This document shows positions 57,135 through 64,000 of a stretch of 64,000 nucleotides of DNA, in pieces (within the stretch, counting starts at the first letter, position 1; every line of letters starts with the position of its first letter). The stretch comes from Faecalibacterium sp. HTF-F. GTDB lineage: Bacteria; Bacillota; Clostridia; Oscillospirales; Ruminococcaceae. A program made the position numbers and the translations under genes. The notes below the pieces were generated by a model that saw only the letters and a list, made by a program, of their open reading frames with translations, made no database searches and was not told the origin of the DNA. Location of the stretch: the NCBI RefSeq assembly GCF_023347535.1, contig NZ_CP094473.1:2170001-2234000 (forward strand), in the 5' to 3' direction.

Positions 57135-57899
57135 ATGGCTGCACAGTACGAACTGCTCAAAGAGCTGCTCAACAGCGGCACTACGCTCAACTTCGAGCAG
57201 GAATTCTTTTTCAAGTTTTATCAGGCGTTCATCCTGAAAGACCGCTGGCTCCAGTACATCAACGGCGTGGGCACCACCCTGCTGGTCACTGCCATTGCGC
57301 TGGCACTGGGCATCGTGCTGGGCAGCGTGGTGGCACTGGTGCGTGTGGCACACGACCAGCAGCGCCCCGGCCGCAGAAACCCGGTGCTGGGCTTCTTCAA
57401 TGCGGTGTGTCAGGTGTACACCACCATCATCCGCGGCACGCCCATGATGGTGCAGCTGCTCATCATGAGCATGGTCATCTTTGCCAACAGCCGCAACTTT
57501 ACCATGGTGGGTGCGCTGGCACTGGGCATCAACTCGGGTGCCTATGTGTCCGAGATCATCCGCGGCGGCCTGATGGCCGTTGACCCCGGCCAGATGGAGG
57601 CCGGACGCAGCCTTGGCCTGAACTACATGACCACCATGGTGGTCATCATCATCCCGCAGGCCATCCGTGCGGTGCTGCCTGCTCTGGGCAACGAGTTCAT
57701 CGTCCTGCTGAAGGATACCTCCCTGATCACGGTCATCGGCGGCAAGGAGCTGCTGTACGCCGCGCAGGGCATCATGAACCGCACCTACGAGGCCATGTTC
57801 CCGCTGCTGGGCGTTGCACTGGTCTACCTTGTGCTGGTCATGCTGTTCACCCGTCTGCTGGCAAAGTTTGAGAGGAGGCTTGCTCAAAGTGACCGATAA
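57135..57899 (+). CDS. Polar amino acid ABC transporter, permease
   Basis: A 254-aa His/Glu/Gln/Arg/opine-type permease: [20 protein letters not shown], the [15 protein letters not shown] motif and the [20 protein letters not shown] coupling loop. Two ATG codons are possible (57129, 57135); both follow AGGAAAGTGAGG. Overlaps the ATPase gene by 11 bases. Confidence 0.93.
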   Translation: MAAQYELLKELLNSGTTLNFEQEFFFKFYQAFILKDRWLQYINGVGTTLLVTAIALALGIVLGSVVALVRVAHDQQRPGRRNPVLGFFNAVCQVYTTIIRGTPMMVQLLIMSMVIFANSRNFTMVGALALGINSGAYVSEIIRGGLMAVDPGQMEAGRSLGLNYMTTMVVIIIPQAIRAVLPALGNEFIVLLKDTSLITVIGGKELLYAAQGIMNRTYEAMFPLLGVALVYLVLVMLFTRLLAKFERRLAQSDR

Positions 57900-58653
57900 G
57901 ATTCTGGAAGTCCGCGGCCTGACAAAGACCTACGGCGGCGAAAAAAAGCAGGGCGCAAAGCAGCCCACCCCCACTCTGGACGTGCTGAAGGGCATTGATA
58001 TCGATATCTACCGCGGCGACGTGGTCTGCCTGATCGGCCCCTCCGGCTGCGGCAAATCCACCTTTCTGCGCTGCCTGAACCGGCTGGAGATCCCCTCCTC
58101 CGGCAGCATCAAATTTGAGGGCACCGAGGTGGACGAGGCCCACATCGACGCTGTGCGCCAGAAGATGGGCATGGTGTTCCAGCACTTCAACCTCTTCCCT
58201 CACCTGACCGTGAAGAAAAACCTTGAGCTGGCCCCCACCCTGCTCAAGCTCAAGGATAAGCAGGCCATTTCCGACAAGGCCGATGAGCTGCTGGCCCGCG
58301 TGGGCCTGTCCGACAAGGCCGACGCCTACCCCAAGAGCCTTTCCGGCGGCCAGCAGCAGCGCATTGCCATTGCCCGTGCCCTTGCCATGGACCCGGACGT
58401 GATCCTGTTCGACGAGCCCACCAGCGCCCTCGACCCCGAAATGGTGGGCGAGGTTCTGGAGCTGATGAAGGAGCTGGCCCACACCGGCATCACCATGCTG
58501 GTGGTCACCCACGAAATGGGCTTTGCCCGTGAGGTGTCCAACCGCGTCATCTTCATCGACGACGGCAAGATCCAGGAGGACGAGCCGCCGCAGGAACTGT
58601 TCACCAACCCGAAGCATCCCAGACTGAAAGCGTTCCTTTCCAAGATGCTGTAA
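57889..58653 (+). CDS. Polar amino acid ABC transporter, ATPase
   Basis: 254 aa. Walker [11 protein letters not shown]-loop [12 protein letters not shown], signature LSGGQQQR, Walker [14 protein letters not shown]-loop VVTHEMGFA. The GTG at 57889 lies 10 bases after AGGAGG and inside the permease gene. There is a short insert ([13 protein letters not shown]) between strands 1 and 2. Ends the operon. Confidence 0.95.
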   Translation: MTDKILEVRGLTKTYGGEKKQGAKQPTPTLDVLKGIDIDIYRGDVVCLIGPSGCGKSTFLRCLNRLEIPSSGSIKFEGTEVDEAHIDAVRQKMGMVFQHFNLFPHLTVKKNLELAPTLLKLKDKQAISDKADELLARVGLSDKADAYPKSLSGGQQQRIAIARALAMDPDVILFDEPTSALDPEMVGEVLELMKELAHTGITMLVVTHEMGFAREVSNRVIFIDDGKIQEDEPPQELFTNPKHPRLKAFLSKML

Positions 58654-58665
58654 GGCTTTTTCCAA

Positions 58666-58712
58666 CAACAAAAACGCTCCGCTGTGCAAAATGCAGCGGA
58701 GCGTTTTTGTTG
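58666..58712. terminator. Terminator of the amino-acid ABC operon
   Basis: CAACAAAAACGCTCCGCTG pairs with its complement ending GCGTTTTTGTTG: a 19-bp perfect stem. Confidence 0.92.
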
Positions 58713-58726
58713 CAATAGTTGCTTTT

Positions 58727-58778
58727 TTGACATCTTATGATATTATAAATATGATATTATAAATATGATATTATAAAT
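58727..58778 (+). promoter_or_regulatory. Promoter built on a 14-bp tandem repeat
   Basis: ATGATATTATAAAT occurs three times in a row (58737-58750, 58751-58764, 58765-58778). TTGACA (58727-58732) is followed after 17 bases by TATGAT (58750-58755) at the junction of units 1 and 2. The same word recurs 14 bases before and after. Confidence 0.7.
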
Positions 58779-58820
58779 CTGTATCTGTTCTTTCCAAAAA
58801 TCGTCAAATCATATATTCCA

Positions 58821-60338
58821 TTGAAAAGAGGGAACTTCGTGCACAATCTGCTTTCCAAAACTGTAAAAGAAAAATACTCTGTTCTGAAAGTATTTTTTCT
58901 TGTTCTCTTATTTTTCGGTGCAAATGTTTTTTTGTCTTTTTCCACTGACTCCTATTCTACCCTTTCTGCTGGTTTCCATACTGCGGCGCAGGATATGCTG
59001 GAACGGAATGGCCGCCCCATCATTGCACTGATCTACAAGCTGCATTCCCTCAGCGGTTTGCCCGGCATCTCATTTTACTATATCTCATCCGGCCTTGCCT
59101 TGCTGTTTCTGGGCATTGCCGTCTGGCTCTATCAGAAGCTGCTTGCCCGTTACAGTCTACCGGAAAACATCCGCATTCTGCTGGCCTTTGCATCCATTGC
59201 CAACATCTATATTATTGAATATTTCATGTTCATTGAAAAATGCGGCTTTATGCTTGCCATTCTTTTCAATGTAATTGCCGTCCAGTGTATCTGTGGTTTT
59301 TTTGAGAGGAAAAACACCCACCCCTGTAACGTTTTTCTTCTTTGTGCTGTACTGGCTATGACACTTGCGGTATTCACCTATCAGGGCACCGTTGCGCTGT
59401 TTGTGGTCTTGAGCATTCCGTTCGCTTTCTATCATGCAAAAAACTTCAGGGAGTACGTCTGCAACATCATTTCCATCGGGGTGTGCTATGCCGTCCCGGT
59501 CCTTCTGGCTTTTGCTGCATTCAAATGGGTGTTCAACGGTACGAGACTCCAGACAGATTTTAACCTTCTCGCCAACCTAAAGGAGTTCTTCGGCGGGCTT
59601 TGGATGTGCAATATGGAAACATTTGACATTTTTCCGCACTACATTTTTCTACTGGCTGTTCTGCTTATTCTGGCGGCGGCGGTCATTTCTGCACGCGGTA
59701 CCGATAAACCCGCCTTCCTCGAAAAGCTGCACATCCTTGTTCTTTTTGCAGCCGCCTGTGTCTTCCCCGCCGCGACCATCCTGCAGGGATCCGGCTGGTG
59801 GACACCACGGACTGTTTACCCTCTGGCAAGCATCGCAGGGGTACTGGCCATCAATTCCTTTATCAATCATCCCATCCAGCCTGATAGCACAGCTTCCGTC
59901 TGCATAGCAAAACGCGTTTCCATCGCCGTTATCGCAGTGCTGCTTGTTGTGCAGTACTTCGGGTTCACCAGACTGTATATTGACAAATACAAGCTGAATG
60001 CGCTGGATGAAAGCCGCTGCTGTTATGTCGGCCAGGCCATCTCCGAGTATGAGGAAACCAGCGGTATTGAAATCAGAAAAATTGCGTTTTACACCGACGC
60101 CGAAAGCGCAATTCCCACCTATCCGCATCTGTACAGTCACACAGGCGATTTGATTTGCAGTTCCTTTAACCAGAGCTGGAGCGACCTCAGCGCCCTGAAT
60201 TATTATCTCGGGACTAATTATGAAAAGGTTGACCCAGTGGAAAAATACGACATTTATTTTTCTGAAAAAAACTGGGATCATCTATCGCAAGGACAGCTGA
60301 TCTTTGACGGCGACACGTTGCACCTTTGCATATATTGA
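58821..60338 (+). CDS. GtrII-like membrane glucosyltransferase
   Basis: 505 aa, polytopic. At least nine hydrophobic segments (FFLVLLFFGANVFLSF first) and a soluble C-terminal region from about residue 380. Features of the GtrII (glucosyltransferase domain) family are the DSYSTLS loop after TM1, HTAAQDMLERNGRPI, and an aromatic-rich GSGWWTPRTVYPLAS loop. Such enzymes add a sugar from a polyprenyl carrier to a surface polysaccharide. ATG 58821 with GAAAAGAGGG-like purines overlapping the start; the exact start is uncertain. The GtrB gene that should follow is only a stub. Confidence 0.8.
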   Translation: MKRGNFVHNLLSKTVKEKYSVLKVFFLVLLFFGANVFLSFSTDSYSTLSAGFHTAAQDMLERNGRPIIALIYKLHSLSGLPGISFYYISSGLALLFLGIAVWLYQKLLARYSLPENIRILLAFASIANIYIIEYFMFIEKCGFMLAILFNVIAVQCICGFFERKNTHPCNVFLLCAVLAMTLAVFTYQGTVALFVVLSIPFAFYHAKNFREYVCNIISIGVCYAVPVLLAFAAFKWVFNGTRLQTDFNLLANLKEFFGGLWMCNMETFDIFPHYIFLLAVLLILAAAVISARGTDKPAFLEKLHILVLFAAACVFPAATILQGSGWWTPRTVYPLASIAGVLAINSFINHPIQPDSTASVCIAKRVSIAVIAVLLVVQYFGFTRLYIDKYKLNALDESRCCYVGQAISEYEETSGIEIRKIAFYTDAESAIPTYPHLYSHTGDLICSSFNQSWSDLSALNYYLGTNYEKVDPVEKYDIYFSEKNWDHLSQGQLIFDGDTLHLCIY

Positions 60339-60378
60339 TCGCTTGATACTATCTGAAATCAGTGAGGTGTTTTGTTCC

Positions 60379-60465
60379 ATGGACATTTCGATCATTGTTC
60401 CATGCTATAATGAGGAAGCTTCGATTCCTCTGTTTTATAAGGATTCCTTTGTGAACATCCGCTGA
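60379..60465 (+). pseudogene. Truncated GtrB-like glycosyltransferase
   Basis: The first 28 codons of a family-2 transferase: MDISIIVPCYNEEASIPLFY, then KDSFVNIR and a stop. GTGAGG precedes it, but the rest of the 300-codon gene is missing and the DnaK terminator follows at once. This is the partner that would make the lipid-linked sugar for the GtrII-like enzyme. Confidence 0.8.
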
Positions 60466-60484
60466 TCTTCGCTGTACCATAAAA

Positions 60485-60523
60485 AAAGCCATGGGCCTGT
60501 CCGTTCATCAGACCCATGGCTTT
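60485..60523. terminator. Bidirectional terminator
   Basis: AAAGCCATGGG pairs with CCCATGGCTTT; A-rich before, T-rich after. Between the gtr remnant and dnaK. Confidence 0.88.
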
Positions 60524-60540
60524 CGATTTTTATTTACGTG

Positions 60541-62358
60541 TTACAGATTATTTTCTCCGTTATCGCTGCCGTCCTGCTCACTGGTATAAAGCACCATCAG
60601 ATGGTTTGCGCTCTCTTCCAGCTGGGTCTTGGCCTGACGCAGGGCAGCTTCCTCGTTTTCGTTCATTTTTTCGGGCTTATCCTTGCGCAGGCAGCGGCGG
60701 AGGTTGGCAAGATCCGTTTTGATGCGGTTCTTCTCGTCCTTGTCCAGCTCCTTTTTGCATTTGGAAAGAGCCTCGTCCACCTTGTAGGCCAGCACCTCGG
60801 CCTGATTGTGCAGGTCTAAGCGCTCTTTGCGGCGGCTGTCCTCGGCCTCGTAGGCGGCAGCGTCCGCCATGGCGCGCTGGATCTCGTTCTCAGAAAGGTT
60901 CGTGCTGCCGGTGATGGTGATGTTCTGCTCCCGGCCGGTGCCAAGGTCCTTGGCAGATACCTTCACCACGCCGTTCACGTCGATATCAAAGGTAACTTCG
61001 ATCTGCGGCTTGGAAGAAAAGCTTGCCCGGATGCCGGTGAGCTTGAATTTGCCCAGACTCTTGTTGTCGCGGGCAAAATGGCGCTCGCCCTGCAGCACGT
61101 TGATCTCCACGCTGGTCTGCATGGGCCGTGCGGTGGTAAAGATCTGGCTCTTGCGGGTGGGGATCATGCTGTTGCGGGTAATCAAAGGGGTTGCCACGCC
61201 GCCCAGCGTCTCAATGGAGAGGGTCAGCGGGGTCACATCCATCAGCACAAGGCCCTGCGCGGCTGCGCCGGTGGCACCGGCCAGCTTGCCGCCGCCCTGC
61301 AGCAGACCGCCCTGCACGGCAGCGCCCATGGCAACGCACTCGTCGGGGTTCAGGTTGTGGCTGGGTTCGCAGCCCAGCAGCTCCTTCACCTGACGCTCCA
61401 CCGCAGGCATCCGGGTGCTGCCGCCCACCAGCAGCACCTTACCCAGCTGGCTGGCGGAAATGCCTGCATCCCGCAGGGCATTCTGCACGGGAGCCACTGT
61501 GCGGGCCAGCAGGTCGCCGGTCATCATCTCAAACTGCGGGCGAGACAGCGAAAGGTCCAGATGGTGCGGGCCATCCTTGCCCACCGCAATGAACGGCAGG
61601 TTCAGCTGTGCGGACGGCGCGGCGGAAAGCTCCTTCTTGGCCTTTTCGGCCTCTTCCTTCAGGCGGCCCATGGCAGCGGGGTCGCGGCTGAGGTCGATGC
61701 GGTCAGACTTCTTGAACTCTGCCACGGCATACTCCACGATGCGCTGGTCGAAGTCGTCGCCGCCCAGATGGGTGTCGCCGCCGGTGGCAAGCACCGTAAA
61801 AGTCCCGTCCTCGATCTCGATGATGGACACATCAAAGGTGCCGCCGCCCAGATCATAAACAAGGATCTTCTGCGCTGCTTCGTTGTCCAGACCGTAGGCC
61901 ACAGCAGCGGCAGTAGGCTCGTTGATGATGCGCAGCACGTTCAGGCCCGCGATGCGGCCCGCGTCCTGCGTGGCCTTGCGCTGGCTGTCGTCAAAGTAGG
62001 CGGGCACCGTGATGACCGCCTCGGTCACCGGCTCACCCAGATAGCTCTCGGCATCGCGGCGGATCTTGGCTAAGATCATGGCGCTGATCTCCTGCGGGGT
62101 CAGGTCCTTGCCGTCGATGTGCACCCGGTAATCGGAGCCCATGTGTCGCTTGATGCTGGAAATGGTGCGCCCGGAGTTGGTGGCGATCTGGCGCTTGGCT
62201 GCGCCGCCCACCAGACGCTCCCCGTCTTTGGTAAAGGCCACAACGCTGGGGGTGGTGCGCTCGCCCTCCGCATTGGTGATGACCACGGGCTTGCCGCCCT
62301 CCACCACTGCCACACAGGAATTGGTCGTGCCCAGATCAATGCCGATCACTTTGCTCAT
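60541..62358 (-). CDS. dnaK: Hsp70 chaperone DnaK
   Basis: 605 aa. ATPase domain with [15 protein letters not shown], the [15 protein letters not shown] motif and [13 protein letters not shown]. Substrate domain with [13 protein letters not shown], and a lid ending in a short polar tail ([10 protein letters not shown]). ATG 62358 follows GAGAGGAAAC. grpE, dnaJ and hrcA are not next to it, so this may be a second DnaK or a relocated one. The neighbour upstream is an SseB/Sel1 protein read in the same direction, 84 bases away. Confidence 0.93.
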   Translation of the reverse strand: MSKVIGIDLGTTNSCVAVVEGGKPVVITNAEGERTTPSVVAFTKDGERLVGGAAKRQIATNSGRTISSIKRHMGSDYRVHIDGKDLTPQEISAMILAKIRRDAESYLGEPVTEAVITVPAYFDDSQRKATQDAGRIAGLNVLRIINEPTAAAVAYGLDNEAAQKILVYDLGGGTFDVSIIEIEDGTFTVLATGGDTHLGGDDFDQRIVEYAVAEFKKSDRIDLSRDPAAMGRLKEEAEKAKKELSAAPSAQLNLPFIAVGKDGPHHLDLSLSRPQFEMMTGDLLARTVAPVQNALRDAGISASQLGKVLLVGGSTRMPAVERQVKELLGCEPSHNLNPDECVAMGAAVQGGLLQGGGKLAGATGAAAQGLVLMDVTPLTLSIETLGGVATPLITRNSMIPTRKSQIFTTARPMQTSVEINVLQGERHFARDNKSLGKFKLTGIRASFSSKPQIEVTFDIDVNGVVKVSAKDLGTGREQNITITGSTNLSENEIQRAMADAAAYEAEDSRRKERLDLHNQAEVLAYKVDEALSKCKKELDKDEKNRIKTDLANLRRCLRKDKPEKMNENEEAALRQAKTQLEESANHLMVLYTSEQDGSDNGENNL

Positions 62359-62442
62359 ATCGTCTGTTTCCTCTCCGGTGCCGTTTCTGCACAGAATTTT
62401 TATCATTTTCTGATTATTGTAGCGTATCTGTATGACGCTTTT

Positions 62443-63543
62443 TTAGTCCAATTGTAAAGAATCCATGTCATAGGCTGCAGGCTGTGCAGGCGGCTCAGCG
62501 GTCAACTCCCGGATGAGCTGTTCCGCCTCGGCCAGCCACTGGGCCGCGTCCGGCTCCTGTTCCCGGGCCAGAAGGGCAAAACCCTGCCTTGCTTCTGCCG
62601 CAAGCGCCAGCGCCTTTTTGCGGCTGGTATAGCGGGTCTCGGTCTGCGCCATGCGCAGGCACACCTGCGGGGTGTACTCGATATCCGGCATGCGGGCAGC
62701 GGCTTCCCGCGCTTTTCGGTACCAGATCAGCGCTCTGCCCGTCTCACCCCGGGCGGCGCAGTCATCGCCCAAAGCGATCATAGAGAGTACCTCGCCGCTC
62801 TCTGCGGCTTCCTTCCACATGCGGCGGGCCTGTGTGCGGCCGGGCCGGGTGCCGCGGCCCTTATAAATGCAGTCTGCCAGCCGGGAAAGTCCCATGGCGC
62901 TGCCAAGCTCGGCGGCTTTTTCAAAGCATTCCACCGCCTGTTCCCAGCAGCCCTTGCGGGCGGCTTCCTTTCCGGCGTCTGCCTCCGCGTCTCCGGGTTC
63001 CTCGGGGGTGTGGCCCGCGTGCAGCAGACCGTTGAGCAGTGCCCCATCCAGCGTAGCCGAGTGGCTCCACGGGTCCAGCACAACGCCATCGATGCCCGGG
63101 GTGCTGAGGGCCAGCTCCATGGCATCCTGCAGCGTGTAGTCCGCCATAGGCCGGGCGGCGGTGCTGCGGTCGCCGCAGGCCGCAGCGCCGGAGGTGAACA
63201 GCGGCAGCCATGTGCGGCCCTTGTCATTGCGCAGGGTCCACAGCTGCAGGCCCTTTGCCTTTTCGGCGGGGACCGGGTGCTCCGTCCATGGAGCGGGCAT
63301 GTTGTGCACGGTCAGAGCCGTCTGCAGCGGCACCAGAACATGGGTCTCCATTTCCAGCGCATAGTTCAGTGCGCCCATCAGCGTCCAGAACGCTTCCTCG
63401 TTCTGGCCCTTGTAAAGATTTTCCACTGCCTGCTCAAAGGCCGGGCAGCCGGTCCCCGCCGGGCTGTAGGTCGGGGCGGTCTGCCGGCGCTTGTGGGTGC
63501 CCACCGGGCGCAGCCGGATGCCGCCATCTGCTCTTCTTGCCAT
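62443..63543 (-). CDS. SseB-domain protein with Sel1-like repeats
   Basis: 366 aa, cytoplasmic. After a basic N terminus, residues about 45-185 resemble SseB N-terminal domains: FWTLMGALNYALEMETHVLV, GRTWLPLFTSGAAAC, then GIDGVVLDPWS. From about residue 205 come helical Sel1/TPR repeats (WEQAVECFEKAAELGSAMG, LSRLADCIYKGRG, ARRMWKEAAESGEV, ALGDDCAARGETGRALIWY). Sel1 repeats bind proteins, so it could be a scaffold or co-chaperone for the adjacent DnaK; this is inference. Confidence 0.75.
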   Translation of the reverse strand: MARRADGGIRLRPVGTHKRRQTAPTYSPAGTGCPAFEQAVENLYKGQNEEAFWTLMGALNYALEMETHVLVPLQTALTVHNMPAPWTEHPVPAEKAKGLQLWTLRNDKGRTWLPLFTSGAAACGDRSTAARPMADYTLQDAMELALSTPGIDGVVLDPWSHSATLDGALLNGLLHAGHTPEEPGDAEADAGKEAARKGCWEQAVECFEKAAELGSAMGLSRLADCIYKGRGTRPGRTQARRMWKEAAESGEVLSMIALGDDCAARGETGRALIWYRKAREAAARMPDIEYTPQVCLRMAQTETRYTSRKKALALAAEARQGFALLAREQEPDAAQWLAEAEQLIRELTAEPPAQPAAYDMDSLQLD

Positions 63544-63620
63544 CTGCTCACCATTCTTCCAGTTTCTGTAATCTATTTCAGTATAACAGGTTTTGCGCAA
63601 TTTCTCAATCAACAGTTGAA

Positions 63621-63669
63621 ACCCTCTCAGTCAAACCCTACGGGTTTGCCAGCTCTCCCGAAGGGCAAG
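63621..63669. repeat. Partial type 3 repeat
   Basis: ACCCTCTCAGT, then CAAACCCTACGGGTTTG, then CAGCTCTCCCGAAGGGCAAG. It resembles one end of the element at 46615-46750 (CCCTCTCAG...CAGCTCCCCC). The closing arm is missing. Confidence 0.45.
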
Positions 63670-63690
63670 TGTTAAATTTTTCGCTCCACC

Positions 63691-63718
63691 TTGACTTTTG
63701 CCCTGAAGCGCATATAAT
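63691..63718 (+). promoter_or_regulatory. Promoter of antisense RNA 2
   Basis: TTGACT (63691-63696), 16-base spacer, TATAAT (63713-63718), closely matching the promoter at 45308-45335. Confidence 0.78.
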
Positions 63719-63724
63719 AAGGGT

Positions 63725-63803
63725 AGGCAATGAGATGAGCGTTCTCAAGGGATTCATGCCAAAAGCGAAGCCCCCCGGTATTCGGAGTACCGGGGGGCTT
63801 CTT
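63725..63803 (+). ncRNA. Candidate antitoxin small RNA 2
   Basis: About 80 nt from the promoter above to the shared hairpin. Its 5' words AATGAGATGAGCGT and CAAGG recur as AATGAAATGAGCGT and CAAGG at 63889-63910 over the start codon of peptide 2, so it can pair with that mRNA. The words match its own locus and not locus 1. Confidence 0.7.
63767..63801. terminator. Shared bidirectional terminator of locus 2
   Basis: GAAGCCCCCCGGTA (63767-63780) pairs with TACCGGGGGGCTTC (63788-63801), then TTTTAG. Near-identical to the hairpin at 45390-45420. Confidence 0.88.
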
Positions 63804-63908
63804 TTAGTGTTTGCTGCCCTTGCCTATCTTGCCGTCGATCCAGCTGCAAAGGTAGTAGGCAACTACCTGCGCTGCAACGGTTTGAATAAATGAAATGAGC
63901 GTATGCAA
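63804..63908 (-). CDS. 34-aa membrane peptide, candidate type I toxin 2
   Basis: M-H-T-L-I-S-F-I-Q-T-V-A-A-Q-V-V-A-Y-Y-L, then CSWIDGKIGKGSKH. Start is TTG at 63908, 8 bases after AGGAGG; a GTG three codons earlier lies inside that ribosome site. Same length, helix and tail as the peptide at 45428-45532. Promoter TTGAAT-17-TATACT at 63960-63988 on the minus strand. Role as toxin inferred from the convergent antisense RNA. Confidence 0.75.
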   Translation of the reverse strand: MHTLISFIQTVAAQVVAYYLCSWIDGKIGKGSKH

Positions 63909-63959
63909 GGAACTCACCTCCTTTCCGCGACTGGGGGATCGGAGAAGGGCCGCAGAGAC

Positions 63960-63988
63960 AGTATAGCACAAGGTCCGACAACATTCAA
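63960..63988 (-). promoter_or_regulatory. Promoter of toxin-like peptide 2
   Basis: Minus-strand TTGAAT (63983-63988), 17-base spacer ending CTTGTGC, TATACT (63960-63965); the TTGTGCTATACTGT block equals that of locus 1. Confidence 0.68.
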
Positions 63989-64000
63989 TTTTGTGCTTTC

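Noticed and set aside
1-64000. CRISPR array, IS element or prophage
   Set aside because: No regularly spaced direct repeats, no transposase or phage structural gene anywhere in the window.

Overview
The window is GC-rich bacterial chromosome, most likely from Faecalibacterium prausnitzii or a close Oscillospiraceae (Ruminococcaceae) relative. That placement is an inference from the Firmicutes lineage of nearly every protein, the many lipoproteins starting M-(K/S)-x-I-S-R-R-x-F, T-box control of methionine transport, a D-lactate dehydrogenase, and families of structured intergenic repeats. I see no phage, plasmid, IS element, CRISPR array or rRNA. It is ordinary chromosome with a rich layer of small RNAs and repeats between genes.

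Left part (1-18 kb). The 3' part of an acyl-CoA-type ligase and an SGNH hydrolase are followed by an iron block: a heterodimeric ABC exporter-fold transporter with a DtxR-like regulator, then feoA-feoA-feoB and a tiny Cys-rich FeoB partner, then a DUF3793 gene. The block is tied together by copies of a 16-bp palindrome, GTTAG-N6-CTAAC. Next come a uridine-kinase-like P-loop protein, tRNA-Gln/tRNA-Pro, 6-phosphofructokinase, D-lactate dehydrogenase, peptidase T, a KtrB-type potassium transporter and tRNA-Arg.

Signalling block (18-28.4 kb). A stand-alone Hpt protein and a chimeric pseudogene precede a 9.3-kb operon on the minus strand. It holds a solute-binding protein fused to a 5'-nucleotidase C-terminal-like domain, a hybrid histidine kinase, a GGDEF-Rec-HD-GYP protein, a second solute-binding lipoprotein and a second hybrid kinase. 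No permease or ATPase is present, so the binding proteins look like receptors for the kinases, with c-di-GMP turnover as output.

Transport and central part (28.8-45.3 kb): an NSS sodium symporter, a TRAP transporter with a divergent GntR/FCD regulator, DUF1846, an Eis-like acetyltransferase, the fructose operon fruR-fruK-fruA, an orphan solute-binding lipoprotein divergent from a Crp/Fnr regulator, and a glycosyltransferase/flavin-reductase pair.

Methionine block (45.6-51.4 kb): metA (with the acetyl-CoA-type Glu111), metY and metQ-metN-metI, the last under a T-box with an ATG specifier.

Right part (51.5-64 kb): two divergent small-RNA/peptide loci, a split ThrE-type exporter, small iron-box-associated lipoproteins, a nitroreductase, a polar amino acid ABC transporter, a decayed gtr-like cluster, a DnaK and an SseB/Sel1 protein.

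The most interesting signals lie between genes. Two loci (45.3-45.6 and 63.7-64.0 kb) each encode a 34-aa membrane peptide opposed by a convergent small RNA that shares its terminator and repeats its start-codon region, which is the layout of a type I toxin-antitoxin locus. A family of four elements sits just after stop codons (pfkA, crp, ldhD, ktrB); each has a covarying stem, a possible pseudoknot and a hairpin with an invariant UGCG loop. A second covarying family has two copies.
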